Source of the DNA: Euphorbia lathyris
Lineage: Eukaryota; Streptophyta; Magnoliopsida; Malpighiales; Euphorbiaceae
Length of the DNA: 64,000 nt
Reading direction: 5' to 3'
Assembly (NCBI RefSeq): GCF_963576675.1
Contig: NC_088915.1
Coordinates: forward strand, 30,967,501 to 31,031,500
The position numbers and the translations under genes were made by a program. Below, piece after piece: positions 45,058 to 56,114 of this stretch. Position 1 is the first letter of the stretch; each line of letters begins with the position of its first letter. The notes beneath the pieces were generated by a model. It was not told the origin of the DNA. It ran no database searches and saw only the letters and a list, made by a program, of their open reading frames with translations.

Positions 45058-47250
45058 ATGGATCCAAATATTCCCGAAGATAAGATTTCGAACACGAGGT
45101 AATATTACGATTATTAAAAACGTAATTTTTTAATTTTGATTTTTTTTTCGTTGGTTTTTGCCTGAACGGGTGGCGCATACCACCCGTTCCTTAGGCCGAC
45201 CGGATGAACTACCCGTTCGGCCTAAGGAACGGGCAGTATGTGCCACCCGATCCACCCATGGAACGGGTCGTATGCTCCACCCGTTCCACCTATGGAACGG
45301 GTGGTACGCGCTGCCCGTTCCACCTACGGAACGGGCAGTACGCGATGCCCGTTTCCGCCTATGGTGAAACGGGCATCCTGCCCGTTCAAGCAAAATTGGG
45401 CAGAAATTGCCCCGGACTATTTTTGCAGGGGAGAAATTGCCCCGAAGTATTTTTTTTTAATTTTAATGTCAATTATGCTAACATATTATGCATTTTTGTA
45501 TATTCAGGTACCAATAGAAGATTGGAAACCCGATAACATTGATTATAGTTCGCGTTTCATAACGGACACCGTTTTCCCTTCGTGTCAGGATGATATTGAT
45601 TGGGCAAAAAAGATAGCTATTCAGAATGGATTTGAGATTGTAATATCTTCGCACAAACATGGGGGAAAACAGAAGCTGTTGCGATGTTCACGGGGTGAAC
45701 GATATAGAGGTGTTGTGAAAATTGATGAAGATCCTGCAATTAGAAAAAGTAAAACTAAAGCGTGCCGCTGTAAATTTCAGATTAAAGCCTATCAACATGC
45801 AGACCTTTCTGGATGGGGGATACAGGCTAAGGCTGGGTTAACTGGAATGCATAACCATACAATGCGTATGTATCTAGAGGGAAGTCGGCAAATGAGCGGA
45901 CTCAGTATCGCATCTAAACAAATTGTGCGTGATATGACTTCAGCTCAAGCAAAGTCCTGTGCTATTTTAGCAGCAGTTAAAGAAAAACGCCCAGAGGACA
46001 ACTTAGTAATTAAACACATATATAATTACAGGGACAAAATGAGGAGGGACGGGTTTGAAGGTAGAGACCTGGCTAGTCAATTCTACCATATTGCTGTGGA
46101 GAACAAATATGTCAATTACACACAGGCTGATTCAGGTGTGATAACGCATGTGTTCATGGCACATCCAGAGTCAGTTGATATGTTCAGAACTTACCACTGG
46201 TACATCGTCATTGATTCAACGTACAAAACAAACAAGTACAAAATGTCGTTTGTTGAGATTGTGGGGATGACGCCATGCAATAACAACTTCAAGATAACGT
46301 ATGCTATTGTTAAAGACAAGACCGAAGGGAGCTATCGTTGGATTTTGCAAAGGCTGAAGATTTTGATTGGGTTTGATCTTAACCCGACCGTTGTTGTTAG
46401 TGACAGGGAGCTTGGGTTATTAAAGCTGATCCAAGAAGTTTTTCCACAAGCAGCGCACTTGCTATGCACTTGGCATATAAATAAGGATGTGGAAGATCGG
46501 GTGTATAGAATTTTGGGAGATAAAGGCCTTGCCTCTAAATTCAAGAATGGCAGATGGAGAACAATATTACAATCATTAACCATCGAGGAGTACGAGACCA
46601 ATCTTAGCATGATGAAGGATAAGATGAGCAGGTACAAAAATCTTATCTCGTATGTTGAGGATACGTGGTTGGTGCATAAGGAGAAGTTTGTTGTTGCTTG
46701 GACAAAGGAGCTCCTATATTTTGGCAACACAACTTCTTGTCGAGTGGAGAGCGAACATGCTAGTCTAAAGCAATGGCTCAATACGGCAACTGGCTCCCTT
46801 GACACGGTATGGCAGAAGGTTCACAAGTAGATTGAATCACAAGCAACCAATATAAGGTATTTGCAATTTCTTGTATTGCAATTTAGGAATTTGCATTTAT
46901 GGCTGTATCATTTCACTAACTAATAATAATTTTATCTTCGTATCAGGTACATGCTTGAGCAGTCCCGGCTTCGTCAAGCAGTCACTTTCGCCGGCCGCCC
47001 ATTAAACCAACTTGTATTCAAAGTCTCTCACTACTGTCTGGAGTTGCTGAATGAAGAGTTAGAGCGCATGAGAGGGTTGAGCCATGAAGTGGACGTGCAT
47101 TGCGGTTGTGTATTGAGAACCTCGCATCAGATACCATGTGCATGCGAGCTGAAACGAGCTTGTGATCTGGACCAAATGATCAGTACTGAGAGTGTTCACG
47201 TGTTTTGGAGAACACTTTTAATCAATCATGGTCACACTTTTATCGCCTAA
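45058..47250 (+). pseudogene. MULE-2 transposase, one nonsense lesion
   Basis: Exons 45508-46856 and 46947-47250 join in phase; a possible first exon (ATG at 45058, donor at 45098) does not join in phase, so the start is unsure. Motifs: a zinc-finger-like N-terminal region with KACRCKF and MHNH, then the MULE transposase core with Asp in IVIDSTYKTNKYKM, Asp in VVVSDRELG followed by LLCTWHINK, and Glu in CRVESEHASL. The tail carries a SWIM-like motif whose last ligand is Cys rather than His (CGCVLRTSHQIPCAC). A TAG at 46828-46830 interrupts an otherwise conserved stretch (VHK*IESQ), most simply a CAG-to-TAG change. The enzyme would move MULE-2; this copy is probably dead through that single change. 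Confidence 0.85.
45165..45395 (+). repeat. GC-rich palindromic repeats, left arm of MULE-2
   Basis: About five units contain the inverted repeat CCCGTTCCACCTATGGAACG followed by GG and a TACGCG-type linker. The block lies in the presumed first intron of the transposase and stands out sharply from its AT-rich neighbours. Confidence 0.85.
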
Positions 47251-47845
47251 CTTTCCGGTGCCCCTTATAATACACTGGTGGTTTCGGCACCGAAGTCAAA
47301 GCGTTGTAGGATGGGAGCGCTTCTATCAGGATAGGGTGGCACAGTGGACCAGATTGGCCAAACTTAGGGGATATTAGTATTTGGTATTGTATGGTTCTGT
47401 AATGTTACAGGTGAATTCTGATGAATTCTGTGTGGTTCTGTATGGTTCTGTAATGTTATAGGTGAATTCTGATGAATTCTGTGTGGTTCTGTAATGTTGC
47501 AGGTGAATTCTGTGTGGTTCTGTATGGTTCTGTAATGTTACAGGTGAATTCTGATGAATTTTGTGTGGGTTTGTATGGTTACAGGTAAATTCTGATGAAT
47601 TCTATATGGTTCTGTATGGTTCTGCAATGTTACAGGCGAATTCTGATGAATTCTGTGTGGTTCTGTATGGTTCTATAATGTTACAGTGAATTCTGATGAA
47701 TTCTGTAATATTCCAACGGTTGTATTCGAACGGAATCGTTCCAACGACCATATTCCAACGGCCATATTCCAAGGAATATATTCGAACAGGTTCGTTCCAA
47801 CGGCCATATTCAAACGGATATATTCCAACAGCTATATTTTCCATC
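47251..47845 (+). repeat. About 57-bp tandem repeats followed by CCATATTCCAACGG repeats
   Basis: From about 47380 to 47705 a unit containing GTGAATTCTGATGAATTCTG and TGGTTCTGTAATGTTACAG repeats five to six times. From 47706 to 47840 a shorter unit (CGTTCCAACGGCCATATTC) repeats. Both lie directly upstream of the TATA box of the 249-codon gene. Confidence 0.85.
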
Positions 47846-47852
47846 TATAAAA
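47846..47852 (+). promoter_or_regulatory. TATA box of the 249-codon MULE-2 gene
   Basis: TATAAAA lies 80 bp upstream of the ATG at 47926, preceded by the CCATATTCCAACGG repeats. Confidence 0.6.
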
Positions 47853-47925
47853 TTAAACAATTTTTCTACTTCAGTTATCCACATTCACTCTTTAAATTCA
47901 TTTCAACGAAAACTCTCAACTATCA

Positions 47926-48675
47926 ATGGCTTCATCTGATTTTACCAATGTGTTCCCTAATTTTCCTCCCGAGAAAAGCATAGTGTCAACTTTGAGTAAG
48001 TCTGATTGCACGGTGAAGATGCTTGACTACCAATACTATGCAATCCGTGTATATGGAGAGACATTTGTTAGTCCAGCAATGTTTCATCCTGAAACTCCAT
48101 TTATGTTTTGCTTCAAGCTTCCGTCTGCTGGTGAGTTTCCAATATACTCACTACACATGGTATGGTTCTTATGTTATATGCATTACATGCCATTTGAATT
48201 CGCTCTAGAGGAATGGTTGAACAGTTTGAATGAAGGAAATATTCCTAGTCATATTCAAACATTTCTGAAATGGTTTATGCCTATTGATGACTGGAAAGCT
48301 ATGTTCGCCAGACTATTGCGTGATAATCAGAGGGGAATTATCCCTAGAAAAAATTTCAACTCCATCATCTTTTTAAGATTGACAGAGTCTGAAATTTCTC
48401 ATGAGGTTCATCGAACTTATCCTTACTCGATCGTGCAAAATTGGGATCGCTATAAATTAGAGGTTCGAGTACTACAGAGTATCAGCGCTTCAAAGAACGA
48501 TTACCTTCCAGGACGAGCTTGGCCAAGAAATAGAGGAAATGCTCCATGGAACATTTTTCCTGTGGAATATGAGATGAATATTGCAGAGGAGAAAGAGATA
48601 TACCTTGCAATACAGTCAGGTGTAGAAGCGGCATCTTCACCAAACATTGACGAGTACGAAGAAGATAGTGACTAA
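47926..48675 (+). CDS. Unrecognised 249-aa protein of MULE-2
   Basis: A single uninterrupted frame starts at MASSDFTNVFPNFPPE with an A at -3 and G at +4. It ends in an acidic tail (SSPNIDEYEEDSD) and is preceded by its own TATA box and repeat-rich upstream region. I do not recognise any domain. The middle is rich in aromatic and hydrophobic residues (YSLHMVWFLCYMHYMPFEF), followed by a basic part (RDNQRGIIPRKNF) and a conserved-looking WPRNRGNAPWNIFPVEYE. It lacks clear membrane segments and Cys/His zinc motifs. It lies downstream of, and on the same strand as, the transposase. Its openness, while both neighbours carry nonsense codons, suggests either recent insertion or constraint. An accessory role in transposition or silencing evasion is conceivable but unproven. 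Confidence 0.65.
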   Translation: MASSDFTNVFPNFPPEKSIVSTLSKSDCTVKMLDYQYYAIRVYGETFVSPAMFHPETPFMFCFKLPSAGEFPIYSLHMVWFLCYMHYMPFEFALEEWLNSLNEGNIPSHIQTFLKWFMPIDDWKAMFARLLRDNQRGIIPRKNFNSIIFLRLTESEISHEVHRTYPYSIVQNWDRYKLEVRVLQSISASKNDYLPGRAWPRNRGNAPWNIFPVEYEMNIAEEKEIYLAIQSGVEAASSPNIDEYEEDSD

Positions 48676-48685
48676 TGTAATATTT

Positions 48686-48912
48686 TATGTCGTGGTAATG
48701 TATTTTTTTCAGTTTATGTCGTGGTAATGTATTTTTTTCAGTTTATGTCGTGGTAATGTATTTTTTTCAGTTTATGTCGTTGTAATGTATTTTTTTCATT
48801 TTATGTCGTTGTAATGTATTTTTTTCAGTTTATGTCGTTGTAATGTATTTTTTTTTCAGTTTATATCGTTGTAATGTATTTTTTTCAGTTTATGTCGTGG
48901 TAATGTATTTTT
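48686..48912 (+). repeat. 29-bp tandem repeat, eight copies
   Basis: TTTATGTCGTGGTAATGTAT followed by TTTTTTCAG repeats eight times directly after the stop of the 249-codon gene, with small changes (GTGG or GTTG). It would lie in the 3' untranslated region or terminator. Confidence 0.95.
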
Positions 48913-49048
48913 AAATTTTTAATAATAATAATAATTTGGTATTAATGACATTGCAATAATAATAAAGCGTACCGCAAAAAAAACGAAAATATCAAAATAC
49001 CAAATTCAGTCATAATAGTACTAAAATACTTCGAAATACAGTCATAAC

Positions 49049-51675
49049 TCATTTGGCCAAATGCAAAGCACCCATAATCTGCTCTAACGACTGCTTATAT
49101 ACAATCGCAGCATCCTCATCCAGATGACTCATGTGATCCAAAACAGTTTCACCCCAGGTAGCTAATCGACTAACCCACTGTCAAAAGTAACGAACAAAAA
49201 ACAGAGTTAATATCACTTCACACTTCAGTAAATATCATTTCACATTTGTAGATCAGTAAAGAAAAACCAAAAATAACTTACAATCTCACTGTTCGAGCGA
49301 GTATAAACAGTCGGTCCGGGTGCAACAATCTCCGGAAGTAGACGAGGGTGTGAGTGACGGGTGTACCAATGCATGTACTGATCCTCACAATCTGATGGAG
49401 TACGTGCTGGAGTGAATACAGACAATCTAAGGACGGCCGACTGGGGAAAAGAGTCCCAAATACCCTGCACCATCACAGCTGGCACATCTACACGATACTT
49501 CAAATTGGCCCACGGACGCATAGCCTTAGAAGGCTGCAATATCGGTCTGGGAATGGTCTGCACATGTCCAAGTTATCGAAGGCATCTCCCCGGCATGTAC
49601 GGCTCGATCACATCCCGATACCGTATCCATCCAGCGTATAGCGTCATCGGGGTCCCCGTAATGGCATCAGGGCCATACGGCATCCACATCACCTACAGAT
49701 GTATAAAATTATATTAACACATACAAGTAATACAAATTTGTTTTATTTGAACAGTATTTATAATTATATAGCAATTATACCTCATCTGTCGTCAACACAT
49801 CAAGCCGGGCACGAAATGCTCTCAGCCGCTCATCGCTCTTCTCCATCGATATAGATGGCCACATCGAAGCCCTAGGAAGATCCGGGTCAACTGTAACTGC
49901 CTCTCGATGTCGCCTGAAGTAAGGAAAATACTCGTAAATCCAGGACTGGAGCAATGTCATACAACCCGTCATCTGCTCGCAATCTCCTCTGCTAGCAATA
50001 CCAAGATGACGGTATAGATATGCTAGTGCAGCCGATCCCCAAGAAAGTCCAGCGGCTCCAGCTGCCGAGTCCTGCACCTCTAGCAGGCAAGAAGGTCGGA
50101 TGCAGTCACCACTCTTGTCTACGAACAAGGTGGAACCGAGCATCAGCCACGTCCAAGCGATAGCCTGTGTCTCAGGAATCCGATCACCTCTACAGTGCTC
50201 CATGACGGAAGCGGCTCGTATACCACCAGAGGAATAGTGACTGACATCTAACTCAACCCGAGTCATTCCAAACAAATCCATCACGCACTCCTTAAACTCC
50301 TCAATACTCGCATCAGCAGTCACCATGGCACCATCTACGGGGATGCGCAATATCTCCCACACATCATGCATCAAAATGGTCATCTCGCCGAACGGCATGT
50401 GAAATGATGACGTGTCTGGCTGCCACCGCTCTACAAATGCCGTGATCAGAGCAGCATCTATGTGACTGTGCATAATACCAGGTAAATGGAACATGCCAGA
50501 TGACTCGATACACGACTGAATCATCCTGGAAGAAGAACTGTACCAATATCTCAGCTTCGCGCAATACCCTGATCTGGTATGACACCTAAGGACGCCCCTA
50601 TCCTGACCGGCCCAGATAGCACATGCAACATGTCCCAGAAAGCTCGGGATCACAGCACCATCAAATGGACCCCCGGGTACGGGGTCCTTTATAACCCAGT
50701 CATCCTCTGTAGCACTCCTCGAGCGCTTGTTGTTACCTGAAATTACAGTAAACGGTTTACAGTAAATTTTTGGTATATTTTCCAATAATCACGATTAAAA
50801 CAAATAAAAATAAGCAGATTTTTAAATTTCTCTTACCAGAAGACGATCTTGCGGTAGAAGAAAATCGTCTGTCTCGACCCCTCGTCACGATGCCACGAGG
50901 TATGGGGATAGTATCAGAACTAGGACGAGGCATAGAGTCATCTCCGTCCATCTCTATATCAGCCGCCTCATCTTGTCCCTCAGCACGCTCCGCCTGTGTT
51001 GCATGTGCCCTCCGGGCGTCCGCCATGAACCGCTGCTGCTCCGTCCGCTCCCGCCGAGCAAATGCAGTAACAGGACGTGAAGACGTGTGTCTGCGGTCAG
51101 ATCCCGCCTCATCCTGTAATATTATTTATTTATTATATTCAATTTACCATTTTTTTTTATTTTTTATGTGTTCGGGTCTGCCTACGCCCGGTCCGTACAA
51201 TTTTTTTTTTTTAAAAATCAAAATTTGGCCCGTTTTTGGCCTGGGCGGGTGGCTTACACCACCTGGCCGACGGGCCAAACGGGTGCGGCGCACCAGTCGG
51301 CCGCCGCAAACGTTTGGCCCGTCGGCCAAACGGGCGCGGCGCGCGTTCCACCCTAAGGTGGAACACGCGGTGCATACTTGTTCCACCGTATGTGGAACGC
51401 GTGCGCCGTGCGATCCACGTTATGGTGGAACGCGTGCGCCGCGCATTCCACCATATGGTGGATCGCGCGGCGCATACTTGTTCCACTTACGGTGGAACAC
51501 ACAGTTCATGCGTTCCACCGTAGGTGGAACAAGTAAATCGCACCCGTTTGGTGCGATTTCTGGAATTTTTGCCTCCGATTTCGGAGGCAAAAATCATGAT
51601 TTCGTTAATTATTTGAACGGAAAAACTTACCGTAATACCCATGTATCCTTTGCACTTGCCTACTTTTGGTGCCAT
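49049..51675 (-). pseudogene. Plant mobile domain (MAIN-like) protein gene of MULE-2, one nonsense lesion
   Basis: Exons 51631-51675, 50837-51113, 49780-50736, 49282-49692 and 49049-49178 all join in phase. The protein starts MAPKVGKCKGYMGIT, has a basic Arg/Ala-rich region, then a plant mobile domain. Visible motifs are LITAFVERWQPDTSSFHMPF, EMTILMHDVWEILRIPVDG, AIAWTWLMLGSTLFVDKSGD and LSWGSAALAYLYRHLG. This domain occurs in transposon proteins and in host MAIN/MAIL proteins that act in silencing and genome stability. A TAA at 49573-49575 stands where Gln is expected (CLR*LGHVQTIPRP), consistent with CAA-to-TAA, so the C-terminal third is lost in this copy. The gene converges on the transposase and shares its end-proximal start. 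Confidence 0.85.
51237..51545 (-). repeat. GC-rich palindromic repeats, right arm of MULE-2
   Basis: Six to seven units with inverted repeats such as GTTCCACCGTATGTGGAAC, separated by GCGTGCGCCGCGC-type linkers, preceded by GGCCCGTCGGCCAAACGGGC. They lie in intron 1 of the PMD gene and mirror 45165-45395. Confidence 0.85.
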
Positions 51676-51828
51676 GTCGTTTTAGCTCGGTTTTTTGAAA
51701 ATGGAAAGAAAGTAGAGAGGATTTGGAATTTTCAAATTTCTTGTTTGAAATAATGAGAAGGGCAATATGGTCAACAGGGTGCGGTGAACCGGAATTAGGA
51801 GGCGGTATATAGCAGCTCACTTTTTAAA

Positions 51829-52862
51829 TTGCAAACTTATCAAATCTCTTATTTTTATGGGATAGTGATGGGCGTACTTGTTTTGATAAGGATATGGATT
51901 TACTCCTTATCTCAACAAACTAAAATAATAATAGATATTAACAAACTAAAATAATAATAGATATTAGAGTCCTATTCTACTTAGGATATTAGACACATGT
52001 GATATTTAAAGCCACCAATAGCCTAACTATCATCATCCATTTGTCTCCTCAATTTTCTTTTGCGGCGTCCTCTTTTTCACAGGCATGTAATTTTTTTTCC
52101 TTCCTTGTATATGAGTCCTCTATTTTACTTTTTGCAATAAATTAGCAAGGATAGCTTGAAAGAGAATTGCATTTAATGAAACCTAATGTGAAAAAGCTAA
52201 TAAATTAGCGTCGTCTATCTCTGTAACATTTATTTGTGCCAACCAGCTATTCTTTTCTTTTTCCAGTATTTTGAGTTCCTGCTTTTTTTTTTTTTGAAGA
52301 CATAATATTTGGGTTTGACAAAATCAAATGTGGAATAATTTGATGAAAGGGGAAGTTCTAATTGTAGAATTATAATTGAGTTGAGGTGTGAAAGAAAGGT
52401 ATAATGTTTGTTGTAATTTAAAATTTAGTAGATACTATCAAAACATACGCCATTAATGAAAACCTATTATCTATAATTTATGATATTTAGGGTTTTTTTT
52501 TGAATTACTGGATTTCGAACTACCAAGCAGTGAATAGTTATTAAAATCATTTATGAAAACTTGTTATTTTTAATTTAATTTGTTACTCCCGCGTGACATG
52601 ATCCACTATCATTTTGAAAATGTCACATGACATATATTCATGCTCTACCCAGCTGACAAATATTACTCTTTCATATCTCTATTAAATGTATAAATGTACC
52701 CTATATTTGACAGAGATAATAATCATCTCTTAATATCTTTCTGTATATTTTGCCCTCGAAATGGTGAAGAAACCTGTTTTTCTGATGCTAATCGCCTTTG
52801 TTTTTAATCGTTTTTGAGCTTTTTCTTCCGCAGTTGGCTTGTTTCATTGAAGAATATTTATC
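51829..52862 (-). other. Tat interior between MULE-2 and the antisense gene
   Basis: AT-rich with a 29-bp direct duplication (AACAAACTAAAATAATAATA at 51904 and 51932). It should contain the promoter of the plus-strand antisense gene, but no firm TATA box was fixed. No gene is seen. Confidence 0.5.
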
Positions 52863-55345
52863 ATGGTTCGTACCAAGCAAACATCAAAACACATATCCGA
52901 AGCATTGGGCCCTCATTCCTTGGACGTTTTAGCTTTGTGCGTTCCTACTCGCCTATCAAAAGATGATGTTCATACTTTCAAGACAAAATTCTCGTTTCCA
53001 TCTGGTTGGGAGGGCCACCTCCCTCCAGACCTGAAGACCTCCTTTGCCTTTGTTCCTTCAGAATCATTCGCCATACATGAGACTCTACTGGAGATGGGAG
53101 TTCGTTTTCCTTTACCTTCTTTTTTCATGGAGTTTTTGAAAAGCAACAAATTGTCTCCGTCTCAACTTCATCCTCAAGGATGGAGATTGCTTGTAGCGTT
53201 TTATGCTCTTTGTAATAAAAAAAGGAGTAGTTCCAGTCGTCAACCTTTTCATCTTTTTTACATTCTTAGACCTCTCAAAGACAAATCCGGGCGATTTTCT
53301 CTTCAGAGGACTGATATGTGCAATGATGGATTATTTATTGACGATCTTCCTCCTATCGAGCGATATGAAGATAGATGGATCCTCGTGTTTCCTCCTAAAC
53401 TGGCATGGAATATTCCTCTTCCACGGAGTTGGTGTTGGATTAGGAGAGGTGTCTCACGGCCATCGCATCCCAAGCTTTTAGAGAGATATTCTTTCGAGAT
53501 TCATGTTCTTCAATGTGCGAAAAGTCCTCTCAGCCATGCTTTAAATGCTTTCCGCTGTATCACGACTGGTTGGGGAATTACATCTTTGATACATGTGAAA
53601 AATGGCAAGACTTTGAGTTTTAATTCTTCATCGGAAGAGACAAATATGGCTCCTAAATTTATAAATATGGCATCTTCATCCGACTCCGTAGAGGATCCAT
53701 CCTTGGTCGAGAAATTTAGCGTTTCTTCAATGTCTGAAATGTCGAAAATTTCTACACACACCATATCTGAGCTTGGTGAACGACTTAAGTTGATATAGCA
53801 AATTATATTTCTAAAAATAAAGTAGCTTTGTTAACTTTAATGCTTCTCTTATTTTTTACAGGTATGACTTCCACGCCTAGAAAATTTGCTCTCATCGCTT
53901 TGAAGACGGGCAACCAGAAACGTAGCAGAGAAAATGTTCATGATTCGGTAAATTCTAGAGATGATACCTTAACCTCTAAAAAGGTTAAACCTATTGATGC
54001 ATCTGCCGATACAGATCCTTGTAAGGAAGCTAAAGCCGACTCATCAAAGATGGGAGATCCCCAAGTTGCTTTTGAGAGTGGAGTTGAGAAAGATATTCCC
54101 AATTTACACGCAAACACCTTCCATGCTGACAAGGGTGGCTCGATTTTTCACACCCTAAAACCCCACGCATTTCAAGGAGGACACTTCAATCAGAGTCCTT
54201 AAATGACATTCATCCATCTTTTCCCTTGTTAGATAGACCTAAATCATTCTGGAAGCTATATAGGGATGAACCTACCATGTCTCGTTCTTTAAACGGCGAT
54301 GATTTTAGAGTGTATCCTGGGTTGCTTGATACAGATTATGTTTTTCTTCCTGGGGTAGCTTCAAGATTAATGTATTCTTCCATTCTTCCTCGAGATGAAG
54401 AAACATATTTTAAAGATATCCAACAAAACATGGACTTAGCCGAGCGCCGGATCGTTGAGGTGATAGGCTTATATATATATATATATATATTGTTTTCTTT
54501 TATATATAATCGGGAATTTAGAAGTAACCAAAAATGTCTCTTTACCTCTTCTTATTGTTACAGGGAGCTCAATGTGCTTCTCTTGCTTTTGGGTTCGCAA
54601 GATCATGGAAGAAAAAACTCGATGATTGTCTTGCTCGCAATGAGAAAATGGATCAGACTATCAAAGATCTTCAAGAGCGGAACCAAAAGCTAGAGAATTA
54701 TCATACACATCAAGAGAAAATGGAGCAAACCATTAGAGATCTTCGAGATTATAACAAAAAGCTACAGTCTGAGTGTGACCATTTCAAAGAGGATGCTTCT
54801 AAATATTCAGCCATGGTTGATGATAATAAGAAGTTGGGAGAGAAGACTTGTAAGCTTTTTAACGATGTTACTTTACTCCAAAGCGAGTTAAACGTTGAGC
54901 GTGAGATGGTTCAAAAGCTGAAATGAGAACTTAAATCGGTGCACACTACCAGTGTTCAATCATACAGAGAATCTTTTGATTGTTATCAAAGGAAATGTGT
55001 TGTAGGGGTCTCATTTAGCAAGACAGGTTTCTATCTAGCTCGCCAAATTCTTGAGGAAGAACATGGTCGAGTGTATCCCGAGTTAGTGTTCTCAAAAACT
55101 GCATCAGTTTCTGACTCCCGTCCATAGCAAAGTTTCGACCCCGACGAAGAGGATGTCACCGCCTCTTTTAATAAAGGTCTCTATGATGATTTGGAGAATC
55201 TTAGCGGGCCTTGGACATTTCATGGGAAGAATGGGATTACAGAGGATGAAAAAATAGCTGTTTTGCAAAACTTGGATGAAGATCATGGAGTTGATGAGGA
55301 TCTTGATGATGATGATGATACCTCTGCCACCCCTGCTTCTTAGAG
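52863..55345 (+). pseudogene. Antisense extra ORF of the Tat element (putative gypsy-type transposon domain plus coiled coil), decayed
   Basis: The first exon (52863 to about 53790) reads MVRTKQTSKHISEALGPHSL and on through MGVRFPLPSFFMEFLKSNKL and LSPSQLHPQGWRLLVAFYAL. This is the pattern of the plant domain called putative gypsy type transposon (Transposase_28). Further exons start at 53862 and about 54564 after AG sites. A frame change near 54150 separates them. The last exon is a long coiled coil (NEKMDQTIKDLQERNQKLEN) and ends in an acidic tail (DEDLDDDDDTS). In-frame stops stand at 54924-54926 and 55125-55127. Antisense ORFs of this sort between pol and the 3' LTR are known from Tat elements; their function is unknown. 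Confidence 0.7.
54468..54490. repeat. TA microsatellite in an intron of the antisense gene
   Basis: About 11 TA units between the donor at about 54460 and the acceptor at 54563. Confidence 0.7.
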
Positions 55346-55547
55346 ATAGATTTTCATTTTATTGGAAAACTTTATCATTTCCTTTTGTTTTGGAAACCGT
55401 TTTTAGTTATATTTATTTAATCTTTCCTGCTCCCCAATCACTTGAAATTCAATCTGAATTAAATGTGATTTTGATGAACTTATTGATACTGCTTGCATTA
55501 TGGAAAAAAACATGTCTTCCCCCATAGACGTTGCATTTTCTTTATGC

Positions 55548-55830
55548 CATATGTCTTAACAGTTTTAATGGAACACAACTGCGTGCATCATGGTAAAAGC
55601 ATTAGCTTTTTCTATACCATGTGTCTTAACAGCTTTAATGAAACACAACTGCGTGCATCATGGTAAAAGCATGAGCTTTTTTCTATACCATGTGTCTTAA
55701 CAGTTTTAATGGAACACAACTGCGTGCATCATGGTAAAAGCATGAGCTTTTTTCTCTACCATGTGTCTTAACAGCTTTAATGGAACACAACTGTGTGCAT
55801 CATGGTAAAAGCCATGGTAAAGAGTGTATC
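55548..55830. repeat. 70-71-bp tandem repeat, four copies, in the Tat 3' region
   Basis: GTGTCTTAACAGTTTTAATG, AACACAACTGCGTGCATCAT and GGTAAAAGCATGAGC recur at 55551, 55621, 55692 and 55763. Such arrays in the 3' region of Tat elements are known sources of satellites. The remaining sequence to 56100 has no gene but includes a GGGACCGTAATTACGGCCC palindrome near 56058. Confidence 0.9.
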
Positions 55831-56114
55831 TTCCCTCGTAGAAGATGGGCTTTTGTTTTACCATTTTTCTTAACACATTTGGAAAATACGTTAAAGCATA
55901 TTAGCATAGAATGATAATCTTTACAGATTTATTAGCTTTTCTTCAGCGTTATATAATAAATTAAAAGCACGTAGCATGAATAAATTAAGCTGGTAAACAA
56001 ATGATAAAGATAAACACACAATATTTACGTGGAAACCCCAATGTGGGGAAAAACCACGGGACCGTAATTACGGCCCGAGTCTCTTTATTCATAATAAGTG
56101 TTAATACAATTGCT

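Larger units (their letters stand above)
44919..51820. mobile_element. MULE-2: Mutator-like element with transposase, an orphan gene and a plant-mobile-domain gene, 6.9 kb
   Basis: The terminal inverted repeats match over about 70 bp (TGCTATATACCGC, CTAATTCCGGTTCACCGCAC, GACCATATTGCCCTT). Flanks share TTTTTAAA on both sides, the core of a 9-bp duplication (44911-44918, 51821-51828). The two outer genes mirror each other: short first exons start about 140 bp inside each end (45058 and 51675), and both are followed by an intron full of GC-rich palindromic repeats. Between them lie a 249-codon gene and two tandem-repeat arrays. The element sits in the interior of the Tat retrotransposon. Confidence 0.9.

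Noticed and set aside
47926..48208. Second overlapping frame within the orphan gene (48023-48208)
   Set aside because: A shadow in another frame of the 249-codon ORF.
48686..48912. CRISPR-like array
   Set aside because: Direct repeats without unique spacers, in plant nuclear DNA; it is a minisatellite.
50770..51753. 327-codon open frame (+)
   Set aside because: It is antisense to the PMD gene exon and runs through the GC-rich palindromes; the minus strand has the recognisable domain and splice sites.
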